This document shows, piece by piece, positions 26,718-34,875 of a DNA stretch of 47,644 nucleotides (its first letter is position 1; each line of letters starts with the position of its first letter). Source of the stretch: an uncultured Clostridia bacterium (GTDB lineage: Bacteria; Bacillota; Clostridia; TANB77; CAG-508); contig CALXAB010000001.1 of the NCBI GenBank assembly GCA_944386175.1, positions 1-47,644 of the forward strand, in the 5' to 3' direction. A program made the translations under genes and the position numbers. Under the pieces are notes generated by a model. That model did not search any database and was not told the origin of the DNA. It saw nothing but the letters and a program-made list of their open reading frames with translations.

Positions 26718-26957
26718 TTATTTACCCAATTTTTTATCTTCTCTTTCAATTTGATATAAGAAAAAATCTAAACAGTCTATTTGTTTTTGTGCCTTATGTT
26801 CATTATCTAATATTTCTTTTCTATGAACTGATAATATTTCTTTGATTTTTTCTTTTTTTCCTGTATCATAAAGTTTTATAACTTCTTCTATTAGCTTGTT
26901 ATTGCATCCTACATCTTTCAAATTTTCTGTAATTTCATTTACTAACAGTTTTTTCAC
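26718..26957 (-). CDS. Small helical protein of reductase operons (79 aa)
   Basis: All-helical, charged product: ITENLKDVGCNNKLIEEVIK, then SVHRKEILDNEHKAQ and CLDFFLYQIERE. Similar small proteins are common beside NADPH oxidoreductase, hydrolase and flavodoxin genes in Firmicutes; some resemble the dimerisation helices of MerR regulators, but no DNA-binding domain is present. It is the first gene of the minus-strand operon facing the LysR gene. Function unknown. Confidence 0.7.
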   Translation of the reverse strand: MKKLLVNEITENLKDVGCNNKLIEEVIKLYDTGKKEKIKEILSVHRKEILDNEHKAQKQIDCLDFFLYQIEREDKKLGK

Positions 26958-26977
26958 CTCTTTCTATTTTTATAATA

Positions 26978-27031
26978 ATTATAGCAACAATTTTGATATA
27001 TAGCAAATACTTCTTTCCTATACTTTGCTAT
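26978..27031 (-). promoter_or_regulatory. Minus-strand operon promoter with LysR-type operator
   Basis: On the minus strand TTGCTA (27001-27006) and TATAAT (26978-26983) are 17 nt apart, a good promoter for the 79-aa/hydrolase/flavodoxin operon. An inverted repeat ATAGCAAA (27000-27007) / TTTGCTAT (27024-27031) overlaps its -35, and another ATAGCAA lies at 26981-26987. This is where an LysR regulator would bind. For the divergent LysR gene, TTGACA at 27035-27040 is a likely -35. Confidence 0.6.
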
Positions 27032-27082
27032 GCTTGACAGTTATATATTTTTTATATTAAAATAATTGTAGGAGGAAAAGTA

Positions 27083-27970
27083 ATGGAAATAAGAGTTTTA
27101 AAATATTTTTTAGCAGTTGCAAGAGAACAAAGTATTTTAGGTGCTGCTAAATATCTACATTTATCTCAACCTACACTTTCAAGACAATTAAAAGATTTAG
27201 AAGAAGAATTTGGAAAGCAACTTTTCATAAGGGGAACTAAAAAAATTACCTTAACTGAAGATGGAATACTATTTAGAAAAAGAGCAGAAGAAATTATTAA
27301 TTTGGTTAGTAAGACTGAAACAGAGATGAGTAGTTTAAATAATGATATATCTGGCTGTGTTTATCTTGGCACAGCAGAAACAGAAAACATTGATATTATC
27401 GCTAAATGTATAAAAAAATTACGAACTAGTTATCCTAACATTCAATTTAATATTTCAAGTGATGATGGAGAAGATGTTTTAGATAACCTTGATAAAGGTC
27501 TTATTGACTTTGGTATTATTCTTTGTCCTTTTGATAAGAGCAAATACCATTATATCACTTTACCTTCAAAAGATATTTGGGGTATTTTAATGAGAAAAGA
27601 CAGCCCTCTTGCAAAATTAGATTATATAACTCCAAAAGATTTATTGGATAAGCCTTTAATTGTATCAAGACAAGTTCCTACTGCAAGTGAAATAAGAGAT
27701 TGGTTAAAAATAGATTTAGATAAATTAAATATAATAACTTATTATAATTTGGTATATAATGCTTCTATATTAGTAAAGAATAATATAGGCTATGCTTTAA
27801 CATTAGATGGCTTGATTGATACTTCTGATTCTTCTATTTTTACTTTTAAACCATTATATCCAAAATTAGATTTAGAAATAAATGTTATTTGGAAAAAGTA
27901 TCAAGTATTTTCAAAGCCAGCTGAAAAGTTTTTAAATGAATTAAAAAAAGAAATAGATACAGAATTTTAA
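27083..27970 (+). CDS. LysR-family transcriptional regulator
   Basis: The 295-residue product has the LysR winged helix at residues 1-60 (MEIRVLKYFLAVAREQSI, LHLSQPTLSRQLKDLEEEFG, LFIRGTKKITLTEDG). The PBP2-type effector domain follows from ~90. It is divergent from the minus-strand operon at 24978-26957, with an inverted repeat in the shared region, so it most likely controls that operon and itself. The inducer is unknown. TAGGAGG precedes ATG 27083. A short hairpin (ACAGAA/TTCTGT, 27963-27978) plus T-rich sequence ends the gene. Confidence 0.93.
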   Translation: MEIRVLKYFLAVAREQSILGAAKYLHLSQPTLSRQLKDLEEEFGKQLFIRGTKKITLTEDGILFRKRAEEIINLVSKTETEMSSLNNDISGCVYLGTAETENIDIIAKCIKKLRTSYPNIQFNISSDDGEDVLDNLDKGLIDFGIILCPFDKSKYHYITLPSKDIWGILMRKDSPLAKLDYITPKDLLDKPLIVSRQVPTASEIRDWLKIDLDKLNIITYYNLVYNASILVKNNIGYALTLDGLIDTSDSSIFTFKPLYPKLDLEINVIWKKYQVFSKPAEKFLNELKKEIDTEF

Positions 27971-28017
27971 CTTCTGTATTTATTTCTTTTTAACTTAAAT
28001 AATAAGTTACTAAAAAT

Positions 28018-28551
28018 TTATCTCTTTGAGTATATATTTGTAATGATTCCATTTTCTTCTTTGCTTTCTTCTAATTTTAGTCTTATATAAACATTATCTT
28101 TTTGAAATAATCTAATTCCACTACCCAAAATAACAGGTATTGTAGTTATGTGGTATTCATCAATTAAGTTTGCTTTTACTAATTGATTTGCAATATTTGC
28201 TCCACCACATATCCAAATATTTTTTCCTTTCGTATTTTTCATTTTTTTTATAAAAGTAGTAATATCTTCATTCACGAATTTAATATCTTCTGCATCCTTC
28301 ATATTTTTTTCTGTAAATACATAACTTTGTAAACCATTATATACCCATTCATTAGGTGATAATTCTTCTACTACTTGCTTATATGTGTTATAGCCTAAAA
28401 TTACTGTATCTATATTTTTTATAAAATTATTATAACCATAATCACTTTCATAATTTTCCTCTTGTCCATTTATCCAATTTACACTTCCCAGTTTATCTGC
28501 AATAAATCCATCTACACTTGTAGAAATGTATAAAATTACTTTTCTATTCAT
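28018..28551 (-). CDS. Dihydrofolate reductase-like (RibD C-terminal family) protein
   Basis: The 177-residue protein matches the YyaP/YwjB branch of the RibD-C/DHFR-like superfamily: VILYISTSVDGFIADKLGSV at the N-terminus, VILGYNTYKQV, IWICGGANIANQL for the NADPH phosphate region, and IPVILGSGIRLF near the end. These are NADPH-dependent reductases of mostly unknown substrate and are not the housekeeping DHFR. It starts at ATG 28551 with a modest purine-rich site. It sits 39 nt downstream of a small membrane-peptide gene on the same strand. Confidence 0.85.
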   Translation of the reverse strand: MNRKVILYISTSVDGFIADKLGSVNWINGQEENYESDYGYNNFIKNIDTVILGYNTYKQVVEELSPNEWVYNGLQSYVFTEKNMKDAEDIKFVNEDITTFIKKMKNTKGKNIWICGGANIANQLVKANLIDEYHITTIPVILGSGIRLFQKDNVYIRLKLEESKEENGIITNIYSKR

Positions 28552-28590
28552 TTTATTCTCACTTTCTATTTGTAATTTATCTCCTACCTA

Positions 28591-28710
28591 TTAAATGAAA
28601 TGCAAAACAATAGGAATAAGCAGAATTAAAATTACACCTACTGCACATATAGCAATCACTTTTTGAAAACTTCGTTTTTGTTGTTCACTCATATTATTAT
28701 ACCATTTCAT
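28591..28710 (-). CDS. Small single-pass membrane protein (39 aa)
   Basis: A consensus AGGAGG lies 8 nt before ATG 28710, and 39 codons end at TAA 28591. The product has a basic, polar N-terminus (MKWYNNMSEQQKRSFQK) and one helix (VIAICAVGVILILLIPIVL). The strong ribosome binding site and clean topology support a real gene. No family recognised. It is upstream of the DHFR-like gene and may be co-transcribed with it. Confidence 0.6.
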   Translation of the reverse strand: MKWYNNMSEQQKRSFQKVIAICAVGVILILLIPIVLHFI

Positions 28711-28812
28711 ACACTATTACCTCCTAATAAATCAAACAAAAAATTACTATTTTGATGTTACCATTATAACACTATTCTTTATAAAAGTATATCAAAGTAA
28801 TCCAAAAAAATA

Positions 28813-28854
28813 ATAAGCCAAAAAATATTATGCAAACTATATTTTTTGACTTAT
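28813..28854. terminator. Bidirectional terminator hairpin
   Basis: ATAAG-CC-AAAAAATAT pairs with ATATTTTTT-GA-CTTAT, with T-rich sequence on both sides. The rest of 28711-29155 is AT-rich; I see no gene in it. Confidence 0.6.
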
Positions 28855-29155
28855 TTTCTTTTCTTATTTTAATCTAAATAAACTTTTGTTTTGCAATTTT
28901 CGCTCTAAAAGCTCTATAAGATTGTATAAAACTCTATTAGGTTAGTATCTTACTAGTATCATTTTTTTATTTTTTTGTACTTTTTTCAAATCTTGAAAGC
29001 ATTGAAATATAAGCATCTATTAAATGTTTATTGTTATTTTTACGCAAATAATTTTTATACTATATCATATTTTTGTAAAATTTCATATAAAAACAAATAT
29101 TTTTAAAATTGATTTCTTATTCATACAATAGATTCATTTTAATTTAACTCATATA

Positions 29156-29885
29156 TTAATCTAATCCATAAAAATTTTTTAACACATGTTTATATCCTGG
29201 AAATGATAATTTATTAATATCATCAATTACTTTTTTAACATTATATTTAACCTTTAATTGCTTATATGCAATTACTTTTCTATTAATCTCTAATATTCCA
29301 TATGGTGCTTCATCTGTTCTACCTGGACAACCTAAGGCACCAGGATTTATATAATATTTATTAAAATTTTCATTATAAGTTTCAACATGAGTATGTCCAT
29401 ATAAATAAATATCTGCTTCTATATCTTTAAACATTTCTTCATTATCTTGTAAATTAGCAATTTTAATGTGCTTCTTGAAATTCATTTTACTATCCATTGG
29501 ATAATGAGCCATATATATTTTTTTATCAAATAATTCGATTATATTTTCCTTTGGTAAAGATCTTATAAATTCTATTGAAGCATTACTTAAATGTTTTTTT
29601 ATCCATTCATTCCTATTAAATTGTTCTTTGCTTATTTTTACTTTTTCATCATGTACTATTCTAGGCATTCCTTCTATTATGTATTTTTCTCTGTTTCCCC
29701 TTACACATATACATTTTTCTTTTATTTGTAATATATTTTGTATTACTTCTTCTGATTTTCCAGCTCCGTCCTACAAAATCACCCAAAAAGATTACTTTAT
29801 TTATCTTTTGTTCATTTAATTCTTTTAATACTGCGTCTAAAGCATCTATATTACCATGTACATCTGATAGAATAGCTATTTTCAT
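29156..29885 (-). pseudogene. YfcE/MJ0936-type metallophosphodiesterase with a frameshift
   Basis: Two overlapping minus-strand frames together form one calcineurin-like phosphodiesterase of about 243 residues. Frame 1 (from ATG 29885) gives MKIAILSDVHGNIDAL and FLGDFVG, then nonsense. Resuming in the next frame gives A-G-K-S-E-E-V-I-Q-N-I-L, VRGNREK, MAHYPMD and YGHTHVE, the remaining metal-binding motifs. Removing one base near 29770 (the C of GGACGG on the minus strand) restores VGGAGKSEE in one frame. Either a genuine inactivating insertion or an assembly/sequencing error. GGGAGG precedes the start. Confidence 0.85.
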
Positions 29886-30092
29886 ATTTATTTATTTTTT
29901 CCTCCCTTCAATATGCTTATATAATAATTATAATATAGTACTATTCATATTATTTCGTTCATTGTTATAAAACTAATGTTTGCATTATATAGTATATATA
30001 TGTGCTTGTCAATGATTTTTCTGAAATTTATAAATTTTATTAATAAAAACCGAATTCAAATGCTTATATACCATTATAATATCATAAAAATA

Positions 30093-30125
30093 AAAATTAC
30101 TCTATAATTTTTATAAAGTAATTTT
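30093..30125 (-). terminator. Terminator after the BclA/C1q-like gene
   Basis: AAAATTACT pairs with AGTAATTTT; on the minus strand a T-rich tract follows. The remaining 29886-30092 gap is AT-rich with no visible gene. Confidence 0.6.
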
Positions 30126-30140
30126 AAATCATAAGCTAAA

Positions 30141-30686
30141 CTATCCAATCTTTTCAATATCAATACGTGCATTTGGATATGTTACATTTTCAAATGATAA
30201 TGCACCAAGTTGTAATATATCTCCTGCATTTAATCTTAATATAACTGTACTTGTAAGTGTATAACGATTATTTACAATATCTTCGCTAAGAACTGCTCCT
30301 TCGTTTAAAGTATCTGTTAAAGGAACATTATTGACCAAAAGTATAGCATTAAAATTAAATCTCGTTGAAGTTCCTTGGTCAATTCCTCCTAATTGATAAG
30401 ATATCTGGTAAATTCCGTTTTCATTTATATTAATTTGGCTAGTTCCAACTTCATGGCTTAATGCTGTTCCTTCTACTATTTGATTTATTCCAAAATTAAT
30501 AATTGCATCTCCTACCTGTGTATTATCTCCTGATCTTGCCACTGTTACTAAAATATCTTTATTGTTAAGTTTGTTGCTATTATCAATTAAAATAACAATT
30601 AATAATATAATAGTGCTAATAAAAATCAAAAAATTAATAATAGATAGTTTTTTTATCGTCTTACAAACTTTATGACAACAACACAT
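30141..30686 (-). CDS. Membrane-anchored BclA-C/C1q-like domain protein
   Basis: The 181-residue product begins with a Cys-rich stretch (MCCCHKVCK), then one membrane helix (~16-36), then a beta-rich domain. ENGIYQISYQLGG, FNAILLVNNVPL, LTSTVILRLNAGDILQLGAL resemble the C1q/TNF-like trimeric C-terminal domain of BclA-type exosporium glycoproteins. There is no collagen-like Gly-X-Y region, so it is a bare head domain on a membrane anchor. The N-terminal cysteines could be acylated or metal-bound. A spore or cell-surface role is inferred. AGGAGG precedes ATG 30686. Confidence 0.7.
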   Translation of the reverse strand: MCCCHKVCKTIKKLSIINFLIFISTIILLIVILIDNSNKLNNKDILVTVARSGDNTQVGDAIINFGINQIVEGTALSHEVGTSQININENGIYQISYQLGGIDQGTSTRFNFNAILLVNNVPLTDTLNEGAVLSEDIVNNRYTLTSTVILRLNAGDILQLGALSFENVTYPNARIDIEKIG

Positions 30687-30760
30687 TTTACATTCCTCCT
30701 ATATTATATAATATGAAAAATGTAGATATGTGTTGAATTGTTATATATAATATCATATTT

Positions 30761-31495
30761 TTATAATTTATAATATTCTTCATCACTTACTGGCTCACAC
30801 CATTCATTTGAAGCATTTTCTCCTGGTACTTCTATAGCTAAATGACTAAACCAACCATCCTTTTTAGCACCATGCCAATGTTTTACATTTGCAGGTATTG
30901 TAACTATATCACCTGGCTTTAAGCTTTGAGCTTTTTTTCCTTCTTCTTGATACCAGCCTTCTCCTTCAACACATATTAAAATTTGACCTCCTCCTTCTGT
31001 TGCATGATGTATATGCCAGTTATTTCTGCACTTCGGTTCAAATGTAACATTTGCAATAAATATCTTATCCATTTTAGCTAATGGGTTTAAATAAGAATTG
31101 CCAACAAAATATTGTGCAAAATTTACATTTGGTTCTCCCATTCCAAAAAATCCACCATGTTCTTCTTTTTCTTCGTCTCCTTCATATACTTCTTTAGCTA
31201 TTCTAAATGCTGCCCAAGCATTTGGCCATCCTGCATAAAATGCTATATGTGTTAAAATTTCAACCATTTCTGTCTTTGTTACGCCATTATTTTTGGCTGT
31301 TTGTAAATGATATTTTAATGAGCTATCTATTATTCCTTTACTAATTAATGCTGTTATTGTAACTATTGATCTATTTTTTAAAGATAATTTATCTTCTCTT
31401 GACCACACCTCTCCAAATAATACATCATCATTTAATTCTGCAAATTTAGGTGCAAAATCTCCTAAATCTCTTCTTCCTGCTGTTTGTTTTACCAT
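30761..31495 (-). CDS. Carboxymuconolactone decarboxylase-cupin fusion protein
   Basis: Residues ~1-110 are an AhpD/CMD-like helical domain (RSIVTITALISKG, LKYHLQTAKNNGVTKTEMVE, HIAFYAGWPNAWAA). Residues ~130-244 are a cupin with NNWHIHHATEGGGQILICVE and KPGDIVTIPANVKHWHGAK supplying the metal-binding His set. The usual CxxC of AhpD is absent, so peroxidase-reductase activity is unlikely. It is 22 nt downstream of a flavodoxin gene and in the TetR-controlled cluster, suggesting a redox or xenobiotic response. GGGAGAG precedes ATG 31495. Confidence 0.88.
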   Translation of the reverse strand: MVKQTAGRRDLGDFAPKFAELNDDVLFGEVWSREDKLSLKNRSIVTITALISKGIIDSSLKYHLQTAKNNGVTKTEMVEILTHIAFYAGWPNAWAAFRIAKEVYEGDEEKEEHGGFFGMGEPNVNFAQYFVGNSYLNPLAKMDKIFIANVTFEPKCRNNWHIHHATEGGGQILICVEGEGWYQEEGKKAQSLKPGDIVTIPANVKHWHGAKKDGWFSHLAIEVPGENASNEWCEPVSDEEYYKL

Positions 31496-31517
31496 CTAAA
31501 ATCTCTCCCTTCTTAAA

Positions 31518-32000
31518 TTATATATTTAATCCATTAACCCAATCTTCAAGTTCATTTTCTGATACAGAACTTGAAAATCTTTTTCCTTCACACCATTTTG
31601 TATTGCTTGAACAAGATGGTTTTAATTCATTAAGTGTATTTCCCATTCCACTTCCTCCAGATGTTGCAAATGGTATTACAGTTTTTCCTGAAAAATCATA
31701 ACTTTCTAAAAATGTATTTATAATAGTTGGTGCTACATACCACCAGATTGGAAATCCAACATAAACAACATTATATTCCTCCATATTTTTCACTGTTCCA
31801 GCTATTTCGGGTCTTGAAGAATGATCTTTCATTTCTATAGAACTTCTACTGTTTTTGTCCATCCAATTTAAATCTGCACTAGTATATGGTTTTTCTGGAG
31901 TTATTTCGTATATATCTCCTTTTACTACTGTCGCTAGTTTCTCTGCGACTCTCTTTGTTACCCCACTTGCTGAAAAATAAGCTACTAAACTTTTGCTCAT
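31518..32000 (-). CDS. Flavodoxin family protein
   Basis: The 160-residue cytoplasmic protein has the FMN-binding loop AYFSASGVTKRVAEKLA at residues ~7-23, VGFPIWWYVAPTI, and PFATSGGSGMGNT. It is the same Flavodoxin_4-like type as the membrane-anchored copy at 24978-25658, including KPYTSADLNW and the C-terminal RFSSSVSENELEDWV that mirrors RFNSSVTKDEITKWI there. These two look like paralogues. It lies between the TetR gene and the CMD-cupin gene. AAAGGAGG precedes ATG 32000. Confidence 0.92.
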   Translation of the reverse strand: MSKSLVAYFSASGVTKRVAEKLATVVKGDIYEITPEKPYTSADLNWMDKNSRSSIEMKDHSSRPEIAGTVKNMEEYNVVYVGFPIWWYVAPTIINTFLESYDFSGKTVIPFATSGGSGMGNTLNELKPSCSSNTKWCEGKRFSSSVSENELEDWVNGLNI

Positions 32001-32046
32001 AAAAAATTCCTCCTTTTATACTAAAAAATAATTATATATTAAATAA

Positions 32047-32658
32047 TTACTTTAATAATTGATTTAATGCTTTGTAGGTTATTTCATAAATTGACATATA
32101 TTTATAATTAAAACCTATAATTTTTACTGCTTCTCTTTGCTTTTTTGTTGCCATTGTATATGGATATATGCCATACATAAATGGAAAAAATGAATAAAGA
32201 AAATCTGTTTTTTCCTCTTCTGCCATTTGAGTAAAAAATTTGTCAAGGCATTCTCGAACTATTTCCATGGACTTTGCAAATATTTTTTTAAATTCAACTA
32301 ATTTTTCAAGTCTGCTATTTTCTTCTATATCATACAGATTCATAGATAATAATTTTAACATTTTGGGTCTATTTGCAATAGACTGTGCCATTTTTCTTGA
32401 AAACTCTTCTTTTGTTATATTATCATTTTTTTGTATCATATCTTGCAATTCTTCTATCCATAAATTATATTCTCTTCCCAATAACTCTAAAAATATTTCT
32501 TCTTTTGTTTGATAATAATTATAGATACTTGGTCTTGAAACAGAAATAAGCTCACTTATATCTTTTATTGTTATATTTTTAAAATTTCTAGTTTCATAAA
32601 GTTTTACACAAGCATCTATTATTTCTTCTTTTCTTTTATCTTTTAATTCATTTGACAT
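32047..32658 (-). CDS. TetR-family transcriptional regulator
   Basis: The 203-residue product has an N-terminal TetR helix-turn-helix at ~8-55 (IIDACVKLYETRNFKNITIK, SVSRPSIYNYYQTKEEIFLE) and a helical ligand-binding domain. It precedes the flavodoxin and CMD-cupin genes on the same strand, with 46 and 17-22 nt gaps. Its own promoter carries two 13-bp boxes of the TGACA-N3-TGTCA type, so autorepression and control of the whole cluster are likely. The inducer is unknown. AGGATAGG precedes ATG 32658. Confidence 0.93.
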   Translation of the reverse strand: MSNELKDKRKEEIIDACVKLYETRNFKNITIKDISELISVSRPSIYNYYQTKEEIFLELLGREYNLWIEELQDMIQKNDNITKEEFSRKMAQSIANRPKMLKLLSMNLYDIEENSRLEKLVEFKKIFAKSMEIVRECLDKFFTQMAEEEKTDFLYSFFPFMYGIYPYTMATKKQREAVKIIGFNYKYMSIYEITYKALNQLLK

Positions 32659-32700
32659 ATAAACCTATCCTTTTTATAAAAATTTTTCTAAAGCATCAAT

Positions 32701-32750
32701 TGACACTATGTCAGTATAATTAGTATATAACTTTTCTGACACAGCGTCAA
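32701..32750 (-). promoter_or_regulatory. TetR promoter with two operator boxes
   Basis: On the minus strand TTGACG (32745-32750) and TATACT (32722-32727) are 17 nt apart. TGACACTATGTCA (32701-32713) is a perfect 5-3-5 palindrome just downstream of the -10. TGACACAGCGTCA (32737-32749), with one mismatch, overlaps the -35. The pair brackets the promoter as expected for a repressor. Confidence 0.72.
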
Positions 32751-32800
32751 TAGTTTTTTATGAATTTTTAAAATGTAATTTGATTAACAACTATATTAGG

Positions 32801-32990
32801 TCATAGTAAAGCAATAAATATAGTATTTTTCGGTTCAATACATAATTCAAGAAATTCTAAATTAATTTTTTGATCCCCTTTCACTTAGTCCTCGCTTTGC
32901 TCGACGTGAACATTACCCAAAAAATTAATAAAGAATTTCTAAAATTACTCCAATCGCATTCAAAATACTATATTTATTGCTTTACTATGA
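32801..32990. mobile_element. 190-bp fold-back element with 29-bp perfect arms
   Basis: 32801-32829 is perfectly complementary to 32962-32990. The centre shares a ~135-nt core with 14541-14675, including TTTTTCGGTTCAATA, AAATTCTAAATTAATTTTTT, TTTCACTTAGTC and CGACGTGAACATT, while the arms are different in sequence. There is no coding content. The element ends 3 nt from the pepF stop. Confidence 0.82.
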
Positions 32991-32993
32991 CTG

Positions 32994-34790
32994 TTAACCA
33001 TTTAACATATTTATATTAATTAACTTATTTAATTCATCTATTTTATTTTTATAGAAGTTTGTAATTATTTTATAAGTATCAGGATCTTCTAAGTCAACAT
33101 CAACCATTTTCAATAAATCAACAGATTTTTTTGTACAACCTTGGCTCAACATGTCAATATATTTTTGTATATAACCATTTTCGTTGTTTAAAATCTTAGT
33201 TGCTATACAAATAGCTGAAGCTATACCTGTTGCATATTTATATACATAAAAATCGCTATAAAAGTGTGGTATTCTTGCCCATTCATATTTTATTTGTTCA
33301 TCAATTATAATATCATTGCCAAAATATTTTTGGTTTAATTTATAGTAAAGATTATTTAAATCTTCTGATGATAACATTTGATTGTTTTCAATCTTTTCAT
33401 GTACTTCTTTTTCAAATTCTGCAAACATAGATTGCCTATAAAATGTAGCTCTAATCATTTCTAATAATTCGTAAATTAACTCTGCTTTTTTTCTATTGTC
33501 TTTTTCATTTTTAATTTGATATTCACTTAATAATAGTTCATTTACAGTAGACGCCACTTCTGCAGTCATTATTGTATAATCTGAATTTATGATATTTTGA
33601 TTTTTATTTGAATAATAAGAATGTATGCTATGTCCTAATTCATGTGCTATTGTACTTACATCTCTCTTATTTCCTGTAAAACTCATTAATACAAATGGAT
33701 GTACTCCATATACTCCTGAACTATATGCTCCACCTCTTTTGTTTTTCTTTTCAAATACATCTATCCATCTATTTTCAAAAGCTTCATTTAATATTTTATT
33801 ATAATCTTCTCCAAGTATGCTTAATGCTTCTTTTACCTGCATTTTGGCTTCTTCAAATGATATTTCATCTTGAGTTTTCTCAAATGGATTTACATATAAA
33901 TCGTACATATGCACTTCATTTAAATTTAATAATTTCTTTTTCATTGATACAAATTCATGATTTATATTTAGACTATCATTTACTCCTTGCATTAATGTTT
34001 CATAAACTTTAATTGTAGAATCATCATTAGTTGTTGCTTTTTCTAAAGATGATTTATATTTTCTTAGTTTTGATGTTACTACTGTTTTTTTTACATTTGA
34101 TAAATACATTTCTGTTATAGTATTTATATATTCACTATATTTTTTATACATTAACTCAAATGCTTGTTTTCTTACATCTATACTACTACTTTTTAGATAT
34201 TTACTATATGTTGCATCTGTTAGTTCTACTGTATTTTTATTTTCGTCAACTAGTGTTCCAAATTTAAATTCTGCATTTGTTAATACATCAAAAATATTTT
34301 CAGGTGCTGAAAATATTTCTGAATAACTTGCAATAATATTTTCTGCTTCTTTGCTCAAAATATGTTTTTTCTTTTCTAAAGCATCGTTTATATCTCTTTC
34401 ATATTTGTTTAGTCTTATATCATCTTTTAAAAATTTCTTTATTATGTTTTCATCTGATGATATTATTTCTGGAGTTATAAATGATATTGCAACATTAAAT
34501 TCAGATGATATATTTTCAACTTCCTTAAATAATTTTATTCCTTCTTGATTTCCCATATCTAAATGGTAGCTAAACATTCCATATGAATAGATTTTTTCAA
34601 AATTCATTAGTATTTTTTCATATAGATTATAGCATTCATATAAATTATTTGAGTTATCGCATAACATTCCTTTATACTTTTGAATTTCTTCTAAATCTTG
34701 TTTCATATTTGTAATTGCGTTTTCAAACTCATTTTTGTCTTTAAATAAGTCTGTTAAATCCCAATTATATTTTTCTTGAGTTTTTTCCAA
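32994..34790 (-). CDS. pepF: Oligoendopeptidase F (M3B)
   Basis: The 598-residue M3B zinc metallopeptidase cleaves short peptides (roughly 7-17 residues) in the cytoplasm. The N-terminal helical region starts YNWDLTDLFKDKNEFE, typical of PepF. The zinc site is IAHELGHSIHS (His383, Glu384, His387) with Glu411 in TAEVAST as third ligand. The length is normal. The start is TTG 34790, supported by GAGGAG 8 nt upstream; no ATG is in a better place. Transcribed alone, with a fold-back repeat abutting its stop. Confidence 0.95.
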   Translation of the reverse strand: MEKTQEKYNWDLTDLFKDKNEFENAITNMKQDLEEIQKYKGMLCDNSNNLYECYNLYEKILMNFEKIYSYGMFSYHLDMGNQEGIKLFKEVENISSEFNVAISFITPEIISSDENIIKKFLKDDIRLNKYERDINDALEKKKHILSKEAENIIASYSEIFSAPENIFDVLTNAEFKFGTLVDENKNTVELTDATYSKYLKSSSIDVRKQAFELMYKKYSEYINTITEMYLSNVKKTVVTSKLRKYKSSLEKATTNDDSTIKVYETLMQGVNDSLNINHEFVSMKKKLLNLNEVHMYDLYVNPFEKTQDEISFEEAKMQVKEALSILGEDYNKILNEAFENRWIDVFEKKNKRGGAYSSGVYGVHPFVLMSFTGNKRDVSTIAHELGHSIHSYYSNKNQNIINSDYTIMTAEVASTVNELLLSEYQIKNEKDNRKKAELIYELLEMIRATFYRQSMFAEFEKEVHEKIENNQMLSSEDLNNLYYKLNQKYFGNDIIIDEQIKYEWARIPHFYSDFYVYKYATGIASAICIATKILNNENGYIQKYIDMLSQGCTKKSVDLLKMVDVDLEDPDTYKIITNFYKNKIDELNKLININMLNG

Positions 34791-34875
34791 TTGAATTTCT
34801 CCTCTCTTTTTATTAGTATGTTTCTAATATTCTTTTAAGTTATCAAATTTTTAATTTATTGCACTTTACTATTTT

